Assembly (NCBI RefSeq): GCF_003352465.1
Contig: NZ_CP031153.1
Span: 5,295,501 to 5,359,500, forward strand
Reading direction: 5' to 3'
Source: Kordia sp. SMS9
GTDB taxonomy: Bacteria > Bacteroidota > Bacteroidia > Flavobacteriales > Flavobacteriaceae
DNA length: 64,000 bases
Under the pieces are notes generated by a model. The model was not told where the DNA came from and did no database searches. It worked only from the letters and a program-made list of their open reading frames with translations. Both the position numbers and the translations under genes were made by a program. Positions 16,775 through 25,960 of this stretch are shown piece by piece; position 1 is the first letter of the stretch, and the number at the start of each line of letters is the position of its first letter.

Positions 16775-18253
16775 TTACCTCTCAACTTCCTCAAAAACTA
16801 CCTTTCCGTCCGCGTCAATGTATTTGTACACACTTCCCAAAATTCCGTTGGTGATGATGGAATAACTTGCGTCCTCTTCCTTATTGTCAAGCAATGCTTC
16901 GTTGTCGCCCAAATAGGCAAAAACCGTTCGAAACAGATTGACAGGCGTTTTGAGTTGCGCATCATAACTTGGCGCTTGTTTGTTAGGCCATTTAATTGCT
17001 AATGCCGCAGAAAATCCTGAGTACACAAGTTTTTCGTCGGTTTGCTTTTGAAAGAATTGTTTGGTATAGTCAAATCCTACGTAACCACCATGATCTGCCG
17101 CAATGACAATCAAACTATTGGGATCGTTTTGTATGATAACTTCTGTGATTTCTTTAAGCCATTCGTTGGCTTTTTTCACTTGCGTGAGATAGTTCTCGCG
17201 TTCCGTTGCTGCTCCTTTGGAAGCAGATTTGAACGTAGAAATGTGTCCTGGCAAAATCTTTTCTATAAAGTAAAAACTACGCTTTCCTTGTTGCTTTTTG
17301 ATGGTTTCCGCCAACGGTTGAATCATTTCTTTGCGCATGCCAAACGCGCCAATTCCAAACCACGGAACTTCGTCCATAGAGAAATTACAGTAATCATATT
17401 GAATTTCTGGGCGGTTCAATAATACATACGGATTTTCTATGAAGAGAAAGGTTTCGTACTCGTTGTTTTTTAGAGTTTCAATCACAGGGTTTTTCCCTGC
17501 AATGACTTCCCGTGCACCAAATAATTGTTCGCCTTTGTAATGCTGTTTCATGGAAAACATAGAACCATTTGACAATATCGTAGATGTGTAATTGCTACGA
17601 AAATCTTTGTACAATTTGAATCCGCTGTTTTGTAAATACGCTTCAAATTCACCATTTTGAAAGTTGTACGGATCTTTTCCCAATTCGGTAAAATTTACAT
17701 AACCATCTGGCTGAATGACATAAATATTAGGAAATTGCGTGAATTTTGTTTGTACGACTTCTTCTGGAAAGCTTCGCCATTCATCAGCATCAAACATCGC
17801 TTTGTACAAGGTTGGAATCATTGTGGCAAATGCTACAAATGCCATGATGAATTGCAATACGATGATTTTTTTGTATTGTTTTCTGAGTCCAATCGCGAGC
17901 AACGCAGCAATGACGACTGTTAAAAGCATCATTTTTTTGTGTTGAAAGCTGTAAATTCTTCCCACAAAGTAGAATCCAAAAAACATGGCATTTAAAACTG
18001 GCAATACGTATTGTTGAAATTTATGGAGGAATTTGAGTCGCTTTGAAACTTCCCAAGAAACGCTAAAAATTACGACTGGAAATACAATATATACACAGAA
18101 AACGACTGCCAATTGAAACCATGAATTTACCAACATAAAGTTAGACGCAAATACGTACACAAACGCATATAAACCTGCTGCAATCGCAAAAATGATTGGA
18201 TAGTCTTTGGTGTTTTCTACAAAGTATTCTATGTTTTTTTTAAGTTTTGACAC
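16775..18253 (-). CDS. Membrane-anchored alkaline-phosphatase/sulfatase-superfamily enzyme
   Basis: GTG at 18253, one base after the stop of the preceding gene, is the most likely start (492 residues); a TTG at 18298 would overlap. About five hydrophobic segments fill residues 1-165. The soluble domain has PNIYVIQPDGYVN (first metal-binding Asp), STILSNGSMFS (nucleophile region), LPGHIST and IVIAADHGGYVG (second metal site, D-H-G). This is the layout of LtaS/EptA/OpgB-type transferases and sulfatases acting in the periplasm. It may add or remove a phospho-group on a surface glycan; the exact donor is unknown. Confidence 0.72.
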   Translation of the reverse strand: MSKLKKNIEYFVENTKDYPIIFAIAAGLYAFVYVFASNFMLVNSWFQLAVVFCVYIVFPVVIFSVSWEVSKRLKFLHKFQQYVLPVLNAMFFGFYFVGRIYSFQHKKMMLLTVVIAALLAIGLRKQYKKIIVLQFIMAFVAFATMIPTLYKAMFDADEWRSFPEEVVQTKFTQFPNIYVIQPDGYVNFTELGKDPYNFQNGEFEAYLQNSGFKLYKDFRSNYTSTILSNGSMFSMKQHYKGEQLFGAREVIAGKNPVIETLKNNEYETFLFIENPYVLLNRPEIQYDYCNFSMDEVPWFGIGAFGMRKEMIQPLAETIKKQQGKRSFYFIEKILPGHISTFKSASKGAATERENYLTQVKKANEWLKEITEVIIQNDPNSLIVIAADHGGYVGFDYTKQFFQKQTDEKLVYSGFSAALAIKWPNKQAPSYDAQLKTPVNLFRTVFAYLGDNEALLDNKEEDASYSIITNGILGSVYKYIDADGKVVFEEVER

Positions 18254-18254
18254 G

Positions 18255-19634
18255 CTATTTTTTCTTAAATAGATAAAGTACACGTTCCGAATCTGCAATT
18301 TCTTTTTTAGCTACCAATTTGAAATGTTCGGAATAGGTTTTTTCAAAATTTTCTACATTGTAATGTCCAAATTGATCTTTGAATTCTGCTTTCGCATTGA
18401 GCAATCGTGTTGCATACGAATCGGCTCGTTTTGGGAATTCAATGATGAGGTTTTTGGAGAATGTTGCAAAGAAAGCAGCGGAGTTTTGAAACGGCACATT
18501 TCCTGTCAACGATATGTGATGAATTAATGCCAACGCTAAGGTTGCATCTGGCTGAAATGCTTTTACACGCTCTATAAACGACGAACGTTCTGTATTTTGA
18601 AAACCAATTGCCGCCGACGGATTTAGCAAATCAATCGTAAAAGGCAGCATGTTTTGTTCTTTGTTTTTTTTGACTGCATAGTGATTTTGATCTACGGCAT
18701 TGTTGTCAATATCGCCCACCAACGCCAGCTCAATTTCAGTTTGTATTTCGCGCACAAATGTTCCGTCGTTTCCGCCGACATCAATGACCGTTTTGGCTTG
18801 TATTTCCTGCATCCAATCGTTAATAATAGATGATTTCTGCTGAAAAGCGGTATCCGAATAGTTTGTTTTTTGATAGTAATTTCCCCATTCTGATTGCGAG
18901 GAGAGCTTTAGTTTTTTGATGTAATTGTACAAACTGTCAATAATGTTGAACAAGCCTTTTTTGGATAACGAAGCTTGTTTCGTTGCTTTTACATCTTCTT
19001 CTTGATGCTTGTTTTCAAATTTTGCCAATAAGTGAATATTGGTATATAAAAATGGATTCAATTTTGTCTTTCCTGGCAATAAGGAAGCGATCATTTTTAG
19101 GGGAATTCCGTCAATGAAGTTCGACATCGTTTTGAGGAATTCGGCACCGTGATATTTTGCCACAACCAACGGCCCTAAAAAGTGCGTGATGAATTGTTTG
19201 TACGCGCGCCACGGTGTATTTTCTTGGTAAAAATCTAGCGAAAGCGTATCAATAAAAATAGCATTCCCTTTGTAAAAAGCGATATTGTACGCTGTTGCAT
19301 CTTTTAATGAAAAGTTGTGTTGCAGTGCATATTTTTGCAGCTTTAACGTATGCAAAGCCGCTTCTTTATATTGCTGAAAACTCCACTCGTACGGATAGGT
19401 GATGAACGGAATTTGTGCAGGTTGAATACAAATATGATTTTCTGTATGTTCTGTTTCTGTATGCGGAATCAACAGTTTGTGCTGAAATGCTTTTTGAAAG
19501 AATTCGGAAGTTTGTAACGCTTCGTATTGCGGAAAATAACTTGGGAATATGATTCGTTTGATGCTATCGTTTTCAACATACACATATCCACTAGGATCGC
19601 GATACGATGAAGCATGCTGCGCATTAGTTGTCAT
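18255..19634 (-). CDS. SAM-dependent methyltransferase, about 460 aa, glycan-associated
   Basis: ATG at 19634 overlaps the stop of the small upstream gene (ATGACAACTAA) and is preferred to 19664. The first ~270 residues hold a domain with YDPSGYVY-like start, YPYEWSFQQYKEAALHTLKL and a kinase-like stretch DATAYNIAFYKGNAIFIDTL. The C-terminal ~190 residues form a class I methyltransferase (TVIDVGGNDGTFVREIQTEI, VGDIDNNAVDQN, ALALIHHISLTGNVPF). Similar proteins occur beside membrane sulfatase-like enzymes in Bacteroidota. They are probably translationally coupled (1-bp gap to the downstream gene). Substrate unknown. Confidence 0.72.
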   Translation of the reverse strand: MTTNAQHASSYRDPSGYVYVENDSIKRIIFPSYFPQYEALQTSEFFQKAFQHKLLIPHTETEHTENHICIQPAQIPFITYPYEWSFQQYKEAALHTLKLQKYALQHNFSLKDATAYNIAFYKGNAIFIDTLSLDFYQENTPWRAYKQFITHFLGPLVVAKYHGAEFLKTMSNFIDGIPLKMIASLLPGKTKLNPFLYTNIHLLAKFENKHQEEDVKATKQASLSKKGLFNIIDSLYNYIKKLKLSSQSEWGNYYQKTNYSDTAFQQKSSIINDWMQEIQAKTVIDVGGNDGTFVREIQTEIELALVGDIDNNAVDQNHYAVKKNKEQNMLPFTIDLLNPSAAIGFQNTERSSFIERVKAFQPDATLALALIHHISLTGNVPFQNSAAFFATFSKNLIIEFPKRADSYATRLLNAKAEFKDQFGHYNVENFEKTYSEHFKLVAKKEIADSERVLYLFKKK

Positions 19635-19833
19635 CTTGCGATGATTTTTTGAGCGTTTCATCATTCACATCAATGTCGTCAAAAACCTCTTCTGAAGTGT
19701 CTTTTTGCAAGCCCAAAATAGTTCTGATTTTGTATTTGATACTTTTATAGAACAATAAAACTCCAGCAGCAACAGCAACAGCAGCTTGCGCAATCATGGC
19801 ACCTAAGCCCGCATCAAAGTAAAGAAATTGCAT
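19624..19833 (-). CDS. Small membrane protein of the methyltransferase/sulfatase operon, 69 aa
   Basis: One hydrophobic segment (LGAMIAQAAVAVAAGVLLFY) near the N-terminus is followed by a basic stretch and an acidic C-terminal tail (EEVFDDIDVNDETLKKSSQD). Its stop overlaps the start of the methyltransferase gene, so it belongs to the same operon. The family is not recognised by name; such small anchors accompany the same two enzymes in related bacteria, which I recall only generally. Confidence 0.55.
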   Translation of the reverse strand: MQFLYFDAGLGAMIAQAAVAVAAGVLLFYKSIKYKIRTILGLQKDTSEEVFDDIDVNDETLKKSSQDDN

Positions 19834-19917
19834 AGTTTGAGATTTCAGTAAAGATATAAAAATTTACTTTTTGGCAATGATTATCTAACATAAATTCAAT
19901 ATTGGAAAACCTCGTAG

Positions 19918-20160
19918 CTATTCGACTTTTTTTCTAGTTAAATGATAGATATTGATTCCGAAAATTGCCAAATTGGTAATGATAATTGGCAAACCTACGC
20001 GCAATGTGGGCATTAAGTACCCGTATAATACAAAAAGCAAACAACCAATTCCGTTGATCTTTCGCAGGTTTTTTAAGTCTTTCATAGTGAAAGAAACCAA
20101 TACGGCAAGTGACGCTAAATATCCTATAATTTCTGTTCCTGTGATTCCTAGTATGTCCAT
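19918..20160 (-). CDS. YgjV-family inner membrane protein, 80 aa
   Basis: Three hydrophobic helices: TEIIGYLASLAVLVSFTM, LRKINGIGCLLFVLYGYLM and LPIIITNLAIFGINIYHL. The order with KDLKNLRKINGIGCLLF between helices 1 and 2 fits the YgjV family (short versions in Bacteroidota). Function is not established. The gene stands alone between a small operon and the typA terminator. Confidence 0.65.
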   Translation of the reverse strand: MDILGITGTEIIGYLASLAVLVSFTMKDLKNLRKINGIGCLLFVLYGYLMPTLRVGLPIIITNLAIFGINIYHLTRKKVE

Positions 20161-20243
20161 TTTTTGTTTTTTGTTGCATTTCGACTGCGCTCAATGTGGC
20201 AGGTTTTTGATTAAAAAGCTAAAATCAACAATCATACATCAAA

Positions 20244-20276
20244 AAAAGGTTTCACTGCGTACCAATGAAACCTTTT
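20244..20276 (-). terminator. Rho-independent terminator of typA
   Basis: A perfect 11-bp inverted repeat, AAAAGGTTTCA with TGAAACCTTTT around an 11-base loop. Read on the minus strand it is followed by a T run, 22 bp after the typA stop codon. Confidence 0.85.
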
Positions 20277-20297
20277 GTATGATATGAATTTTATATT

Positions 20298-22097
20298 TTA
20301 GATTGTTTTGTTACGCTTTCTTTCTACTTCCGTTAGGAATACTTTTCGTAAACGTAAGAAGTTTGGCGTTACTTCCACGTATTCGTCTTTTTGAATGTAT
20401 TCCAATGCTTCTTCTAGTGAAAATTTGATGGCAGGAACAATTTTTGCTTTGTCATCGGCTCCTGATGAACGAACGTTTGATAGCTTTTTCGTTTTCGTAA
20501 CATTTACTGTCATGTCGTCTCTACGAGAGTTTTCTCCAATTACTTGTCCTTCATAAATTTCTTCTCCTGGATCTACAAAGAATTTTCCTCTGTCTTGTAA
20601 TTTATCGATAGAATATGGAATCGCCGTTCCTTTTTCCATAGATACTAATGAACCATTTTGACGTTCTGGAATTCCACCACGTAAGGGTTGGTATTCTTTG
20701 TATCTGTGTGCCATGATTGCTTCTCCAGCCGTAGCTGTTAATAATTGGTTACGCAATCCGATGATTCCTCTTGACGGAATTAAGAATTCGCATACCATAC
20801 GATCTCCTTTAGCTTCCATACTGAGCATTTCCCCTTTACGAAGTGTCACCATTTCGATTGCCTTTCCAGATACATGTTCTGGTAAGTCGATGGTTAATTC
20901 TTCAATTGGCTCACATTTTACACCGTTTATTTCTTTGATGATTACTTGTGGTTGTCCAATTTGCAATTCGTATCCTTCTCTACGCATCGTTTCAATTAAT
21001 ACTGATAAGTGTAATACACCTCTACCAAATACGATAAATTTATCTGCGCTATCGGTTTCGTTTACACGTAAAGCTAAGTTTTTTTCTAGCTCTTTCATTA
21101 AACGATCTTTGATATGGCGTGAGGTTACAAATTTTCCATCTTTTCCAAAGAAAGGAGAATCGTTGATGGTAAACAACATACTCATTGTTGGCTCATCAAT
21201 CGCAATAGTTTTTAAACCTTCCGGATTTTCCAAATCGGCAATCGTATCTCCAATTTCAAAACCTTCCAAACCGACAATCGCACAGATATCTCCAACTTGA
21301 ACTTCCTGAGTTTTCTTTCTACCTAAACCTTCAAATGTAAATAATTCTTTGATTCTTGATTTTATAATACTTTTATCACGCTTTACTAAGGATACTTGCA
21401 TGCCTTCTTTGAGTGTTCCACGTTGCAAACGTCCAATGGCGATTCGTCCTGTAAAAGAAGAATAATCTAACGACGTAATTAACATTTGCGTACTTCCTTC
21501 TTCAAATTCTGGTGATGGAATGTGTTCCATAACCATGTCTAATAATGGCTCAATAGAATCGGTTGGTTTTTGCCAATCGTCTGACATCCAGTTTTGTTTT
21601 GCAGAACCATATACTACTGGGAAATCTAACTGCCATTCTTCCGCACCTAATTCGAACATTAAGTCGAATACTTTTTCATACACTTCTTCTGGCGTACAGT
21701 TTTCCTTGTCTACTTTATTAACAACTACACAAGGTTTTAATCCTAAATCAATAGCTTTTTGCAGTACAAATCGTGTTTGCGGCATTGGACCTTCAAAGGC
21801 ATCTACTAATAGTAATACACCATCTGCCATGTTTAATACACGCTCTACTTCTCCTCCAAAATCGGCGTGACCAGGCGTATCAATGATATTGATTTTAGTT
21901 CCTTTATAGTTGACAGAAACATTTTTAGAAGTAATGGTAATTCCACGTTCACGTTCTAAATCGTTGTTGTCAAGAATGAGATCCCCTGTGTTTTCATTTT
22001 CACGAAACAGTTGACAGTGATACATTATTTTATCTACCAAGGTTGTTTTTCCGTGGTCAACGTGCGCAATTATTGCAATATTTTTTATTGAAGCCAT
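20298..22097 (-). CDS. typA: Ribosome-associated translational GTPase TypA/BipA
   Basis: A full-length 599-residue GTPase. G1 AHVDHGKTTL, G2 region RERGITI, G3 DTPGHADFGGEVERV, G4 VVNKVDKE and G5 GSAKQNW are intact in the first 200 residues. EF-G-like domains II, III and V follow, then the BipA-specific C-terminal domain (IPSRGIIGLRNQLLTATAGE). BipA binds ribosomes, aids 50S assembly at low temperature and modulates stress responses. A -7 box and a terminator flank it, so it is monocistronic. Confidence 0.97.
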   Translation of the reverse strand: MASIKNIAIIAHVDHGKTTLVDKIMYHCQLFRENENTGDLILDNNDLERERGITITSKNVSVNYKGTKINIIDTPGHADFGGEVERVLNMADGVLLLVDAFEGPMPQTRFVLQKAIDLGLKPCVVVNKVDKENCTPEEVYEKVFDLMFELGAEEWQLDFPVVYGSAKQNWMSDDWQKPTDSIEPLLDMVMEHIPSPEFEEGSTQMLITSLDYSSFTGRIAIGRLQRGTLKEGMQVSLVKRDKSIIKSRIKELFTFEGLGRKKTQEVQVGDICAIVGLEGFEIGDTIADLENPEGLKTIAIDEPTMSMLFTINDSPFFGKDGKFVTSRHIKDRLMKELEKNLALRVNETDSADKFIVFGRGVLHLSVLIETMRREGYELQIGQPQVIIKEINGVKCEPIEELTIDLPEHVSGKAIEMVTLRKGEMLSMEAKGDRMVCEFLIPSRGIIGLRNQLLTATAGEAIMAHRYKEYQPLRGGIPERQNGSLVSMEKGTAIPYSIDKLQDRGKFFVDPGEEIYEGQVIGENSRRDDMTVNVTKTKKLSNVRSSGADDKAKIVPAIKFSLEEALEYIQKDEYVEVTPNFLRLRKVFLTEVERKRNKTI

Positions 22098-22119
22098 GTA
22101 CTGCTGATTTTTAAGCGTG

Positions 22120-22127
22120 CAAATGTA
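22120..22127 (-). promoter_or_regulatory. Predicted -7 promoter box of typA
   Basis: Minus-strand TACATTTG matches TAnnTTTG exactly, 23 bp before the typA ATG. No confident -33 TTG partner is seen. Confidence 0.5.
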
Positions 22128-22357
22128 GGGTTTATTTACTAGAGAAAAGAATTTTAGTGAGTTTTTAGATTAAATTCCTATGAATAAACATTTTAAGAAG
22201 TTTTTAAACGCTACAAATTATCCTATTTTTACAGTGTTTCTTTCAGAATTTACGCGTAAAGTTGTAACATTTTCATGCAGATGTCGTCTTAAATAAGGTA
22301 GCTAACGTAATTATCAATATTTTTATCGTTTTTTATTTTTAAAAATGCAGATATTGT

Positions 22358-22365
22358 TAAATTTG
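22358..22365 (+). promoter_or_regulatory. Predicted -7 promoter box of the DUF4836 lipoprotein gene
   Basis: TAAATTTG matches the Bacteroidota -7 consensus exactly, 54 bp before the ATG at 22420. The -33 element is not clear. Confidence 0.5.
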
Positions 22366-22419
22366 CACTCCTCCACCAAATTAATAACAAATTAGTAAAC
22401 TTTAAAGACTTCATTCAAT

Positions 22420-24081
22420 ATGAAAAAAATTTTATTCCTGTTCGCAATTGCCTTTACGGTTATAAGTTGTGGAAACAAAAATACTGAATCAGCTTATATT
22501 CCAAAAGACGCTGTTGGAGTAATGTACATGAACTTAGGTTCATTGTCAGAAAAGAGTAAAGATGTTGATTTTAAAAATTTAAGCATCGTTAAAATGATGG
22601 AGGAAAATGCTCCTCAAGATTTTAAAAAGTTCATGGACGAGAACTTAACAAAAGAAAACTTAGAAGCAACGTTCCGCAATGACTTCATTTTAGGCTTCAT
22701 GAAAATGGGGAACCGCATGTCGGGTTCAGGAGGATTGATTATTCCTATCCAAAGTGCAGCTGCTTTTGAAAAGATGATTGCGCCTGCAGTTGAAAAAATA
22801 CCAAGTTCTGACAAACAAGAAAATGTTGGAAAAGGAGACGCATTTACCGTTTATGCCAATAAAGAAATGGCATTTGGTTACAATGAACAAACAGCATTGG
22901 TCGTTTTTTCATCTAACGGATTTGCAGGTCAAGAGTTGATTGACTTGACAAACCTAGAAGCTTCTGAAAATATTACTGCTACCGATTATTTTAAAGGTTT
23001 CTTTGATGCAGATCAAGATATGGGAATGCACATTACGTCTACACCTGTGGCAGATATGGCAAGTCCAATGGTATCTAGCATGTCTGGACTTAAAGTTGAT
23101 TTAAAAAATAACAACTTTGTGTATCACACGACTTTTGAAGAAGATCGTTTGTATGCAAGTATGAAATTACTATTGAATGACGATTTAAAGTCGCTTATAG
23201 GATATGATTCGTGGATGGCTACTGGATACGATGCAAATTTATTGAATATGATGCCTAACAATCCTGCGGTTGCGATGAAAATGTCTATGGATCTTCCTGC
23301 GATGTACAAGCATGTTGAAAGCTTACAAGACAATAAAGTTTTACCAGAAATGATCAGAAAGCAATTAAAAATGTCTTTAGAAACTGCTAATAAGCAACTA
23401 GAAGGTATGACAGGAATGACTGTCCTTGACATTGCTGGTATTTTTGAAGGCACAATGATGGTTGCCCTTACAGAAGGCAAAACAGTAAAAGATAGCATCC
23501 GTACTTACAACTACGACGACGGCCCTGAGTTTAAAGTTTTTGAAAAGAAAATGCCATATATGTATGCAGCAGTTTCTATTAAAGATATGAAAAAATTTGA
23601 AGAGCTTGTAGGAATGGCAATGATGATGTCAAGACCACAAACAAAAGGGAAAAATTATTATCAAATGTCCGACGATGCTTTTGTATTGTTAAAAGGCAAT
23701 GCATTATTTATCACCAATGATGAAAGTAAAGCAGATGAAGTATATAATAATGGAAAATTAGCTTCTAATCTTTCTGGATTTGAGCACAAGTCTAAATTAG
23801 ACAATTCTATGTACATCTACTCTGCTTCTGGCGCAACAAGTATGTTTTCTGACATGATTACTGGTATGAATCCGTATGCGAGTATGTATGGAAACGACAT
23901 GGGAGTTGATGACACGTATAAAATGATGTCAGAATATTTTGGAGATAGTCACATGATTATGAATGCTGATGGACTGGAAGCGTATACGTACATGAAAGGC
24001 GAAGGAAATTCACTAGAAAATATGATTGCCTATATCAATGCAATGACAGAACAATCTATGAAAATGATGGCACGTTTTTAA
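22420..24081 (+). CDS. DUF4836-family lipoprotein
   Basis: A 553-residue lipoprotein: signal peptide with lipobox VISC (Cys17), followed by GNKNTESAYIPKDAVGVMYM. The mature protein is long and Met-rich, with repeated all-alpha/beta segments (NDFILGFMKMGNRM, VAMKMSMDLPAMYKHV) typical of DUF4836, a Bacteroidota family of surface or periplasmic lipoproteins of unknown function. It is followed after 28 bp by an ABC transporter pair and may be co-transcribed with it. Confidence 0.75.
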   Translation: MKKILFLFAIAFTVISCGNKNTESAYIPKDAVGVMYMNLGSLSEKSKDVDFKNLSIVKMMEENAPQDFKKFMDENLTKENLEATFRNDFILGFMKMGNRMSGSGGLIIPIQSAAAFEKMIAPAVEKIPSSDKQENVGKGDAFTVYANKEMAFGYNEQTALVVFSSNGFAGQELIDLTNLEASENITATDYFKGFFDADQDMGMHITSTPVADMASPMVSSMSGLKVDLKNNNFVYHTTFEEDRLYASMKLLLNDDLKSLIGYDSWMATGYDANLLNMMPNNPAVAMKMSMDLPAMYKHVESLQDNKVLPEMIRKQLKMSLETANKQLEGMTGMTVLDIAGIFEGTMMVALTEGKTVKDSIRTYNYDDGPEFKVFEKKMPYMYAAVSIKDMKKFEELVGMAMMMSRPQTKGKNYYQMSDDAFVLLKGNALFITNDESKADEVYNNGKLASNLSGFEHKSKLDNSMYIYSASGATSMFSDMITGMNPYASMYGNDMGVDDTYKMMSEYFGDSHMIMNADGLEAYTYMKGEGNSLENMIAYINAMTEQSMKMMARF

Positions 24082-24109
24082 ATAATAGAATCTTACAAGA
24101 TTTACAAAC

Positions 24110-24742
24110 GTGATTATAGATATACAATCAATACATCCAACTTACTTTACTCCAGCTTCCTCCGAAGTTTGGAGTAAAGTTTTTTATTTGGAAGCTGGCG
24201 GAAAGTACTTGGTAAAAGCAGCTTCAGGTAGTGGAAAGAGTTCTTTTTTTAATTTTTTATACGGTTTAAATAATAAGTTTACCGGAAGTATTCTTTTTGA
24301 TAAAGAGGATATTTCTAGTTTTCCGGAAACAACATGGACACAGTTACGCCGTGAAAAAGTCTCCATCGTGTTTCAAGGATTGCGCTTGTTTCCTGAACTG
24401 ACGGCTATGGAAAATGTGCAACTGAAAAATCAATTGACAAATCATAAAACGGAAACTGAAATTTTAGCCTACATGAAACGTTTACACGTAGATGAATTGG
24501 CCGATAAGAAAGCAGAAACTTTGTCGTACGGACAACAACAACGCGTTGCCATTGTGCGCGCACTTTGCCAACCGTTTGAATTGTTATTGCTCGATGAACC
24601 TTTTAGTCATATTGACGATGCGCAAATTGACAATGCTACAAAATTAATCATTGAAGAAATTACCCAACGAAAGGCAACTTTGCTCATTGCGAGTTTAGGA
24701 AATTCATACAATATTGACTACACAAAAACATTGCTCCTGTGA
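24110..24742 (+). CDS. ABC transporter ATP-binding protein (LolD/MacB-like)
   Basis: Starts with GTG at 24110; 210 residues. Walker A is ASGSGKSSFF near residue 38, the Q-loop IVFQGLRLFPELTAMENVQL, the signature LSYGQQQRVAIVRAL near 138-152, and Walker B LLLLDEPFSH. The signature has Tyr where most have Gly (LSYGQ). The subunit pairs with the permease encoded directly downstream (4-bp overlap). Such LolD/MacB-type modules move lipoproteins or other substrates, or do mechanical work, across the envelope. The substrate is unknown. Confidence 0.85.
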   Translation: MIIDIQSIHPTYFTPASSEVWSKVFYLEAGGKYLVKAASGSGKSSFFNFLYGLNNKFTGSILFDKEDISSFPETTWTQLRREKVSIVFQGLRLFPELTAMENVQLKNQLTNHKTETEILAYMKRLHVDELADKKAETLSYGQQQRVAIVRALCQPFELLLLDEPFSHIDDAQIDNATKLIIEEITQRKATLLIASLGNSYNIDYTKTLLL

Positions 24743-25932
24743 TTAAAAACTTGTTACATAAACAAATTCACTTTTCGCAATTGCTGTTTTTTGCGTTGAC
24801 GTCTAGTCTTGGATTGGGAATTTTACTCGTGGTTTTCCAACTGTTTTTGGATACACAACCACTTTTTAGTTCTTCTAATGATTTAATGGGCAATCAAAAT
24901 GTAATTATCTCTAAAGCTTTGGGCATTGATAATGCATTTACAGATGAAGAAATCGAGGTTCTAAAACAGCAAAAATTCATTACAAAAGTAGGTGGTTTTA
25001 CCAACGGAACGTACAGAGTTCGTGGAACGGTCTCTTTTGCAGGAATCAGTGGTATTACGACCGATATGTTTTTGGAAGCAATTCCGAATAGTTTTATTGA
25101 TATTCAGGATGAGAATTGGAAATGGTCTCCGAGTTCGCGGGAAGTTCCGATCATCATTCCAAAAAATTATATTGATTTGTATAATTACGGTTTCGCGCCA
25201 AGCTCAGGATTGCCGCAAATTGATGAAAAGTTGATTCAACAAATTCCTATTGAACTGGATTTGATAGGTTCTGCTGGTAGAAAAAAATACAATGCCTATA
25301 TTTTAGCGGCTTCTGAAAAGATAAATTCCATTATAGTACCGCAAACTTTTTTACAGCATACCAACCAATTGTTGAGTCCTGACAAGGAAATTAAAATTTC
25401 GCGGGCAATTTTGGAAGTAATTAATCCTTCTGATCCTACATTGCTGGAATTTTTAGCAAAAAATAAATACCAATATTTTAAAGCTGAGTTATTAAGTTCT
25501 CGCATTAGTTACTTTTTGCAACTCGTATTATCAATTGTATTTGGGATTGGAATTTTGATCACGTTTTTATCTATTACGTTGGTGATTACCAATATCAACT
25601 TACTCATTTTAAAGAACAAACAAACCATTTGTCAATTGCACTTTTTGGGCTTCTCTCAAAAACAAATTGCAGCTGTATATCTTACATTATCGTACAAAAT
25701 TTTAGCAATTTCTATTTGTATTGCAGTAGCACTCACGTTGATTTGCAAGTTTGCTTTCATACCGTTTTTAAAGAATTTAAACGTGGAGTTTTCTGCGTTT
25801 TCATTAGTGTATGTGTGCATTGTTGCAATTGTTTTATTTGTTGTGCTTGCAATTTATTACACCAAACACACCAACAAAAAAATCAAGCAAATGACCGCGG
25901 TCAATACCAGCTTACTTACTACTGAAATTTAG
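24739..25932 (+). CDS. FtsX-like ABC transporter permease
   Basis: Starts with GTG at 24739 inside the stop region of the ATPase gene; 397 residues. One N-terminal helix (LLFFALTSSLGLGILLVVFQ) is followed by a large periplasmic domain of about 220 residues. Three C-terminal helices then follow (FLQLVLSIVFGIGILITFLS, ILAISICIAVALTLICKF, VYVCIVAIVLFVVLAIYY). This is the MacB/FtsX architecture. It works with the preceding ATPase. The kdsA promoter overlaps its last codons. Confidence 0.8.
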   Translation: MIKNLLHKQIHFSQLLFFALTSSLGLGILLVVFQLFLDTQPLFSSSNDLMGNQNVIISKALGIDNAFTDEEIEVLKQQKFITKVGGFTNGTYRVRGTVSFAGISGITTDMFLEAIPNSFIDIQDENWKWSPSSREVPIIIPKNYIDLYNYGFAPSSGLPQIDEKLIQQIPIELDLIGSAGRKKYNAYILAASEKINSIIVPQTFLQHTNQLLSPDKEIKISRAILEVINPSDPTLLEFLAKNKYQYFKAELLSSRISYFLQLVLSIVFGIGILITFLSITLVITNINLLILKNKQTICQLHFLGFSQKQIAAVYLTLSYKILAISICIAVALTLICKFAFIPFLKNLNVEFSAFSLVYVCIVAIVLFVVLAIYYTKHTNKKIKQMTAVNTSLLTTEI

Positions 25933-25934
25933 TG

Positions 25935-25942
25935 TATCTTTG
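25935..25942 (+). promoter_or_regulatory. Predicted -7 promoter box of kdsA
   Basis: TATCTTTG is an exact TAnnTTTG match 18 bp upstream of the kdsA ATG at 25961, right after the permease stop codon. A -33 element is not obvious. Confidence 0.5.
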
Positions 25943-25960
25943 CACAAAATTTACAAATAT

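Larger units (their letters stand above)
22098..22419. other. Divergent promoter region between typA and a lipoprotein gene
   Basis: 322 bases separate divergent genes. A -7 box for typA (22120-22127, minus) and one for the lipoprotein gene (22358-22365, plus) are both exact TAnnTTTG matches. The middle part is AT-rich, without hairpins or small genes I can support. Confidence 0.5.

Noticed and set aside
20698-21300. 200-codon open frame antisense to typA
   Set aside because: It lies fully inside the firmly identified typA gene on the other strand, has no recognisable domain and is Ser/Ile-rich as expected for a mirror frame.
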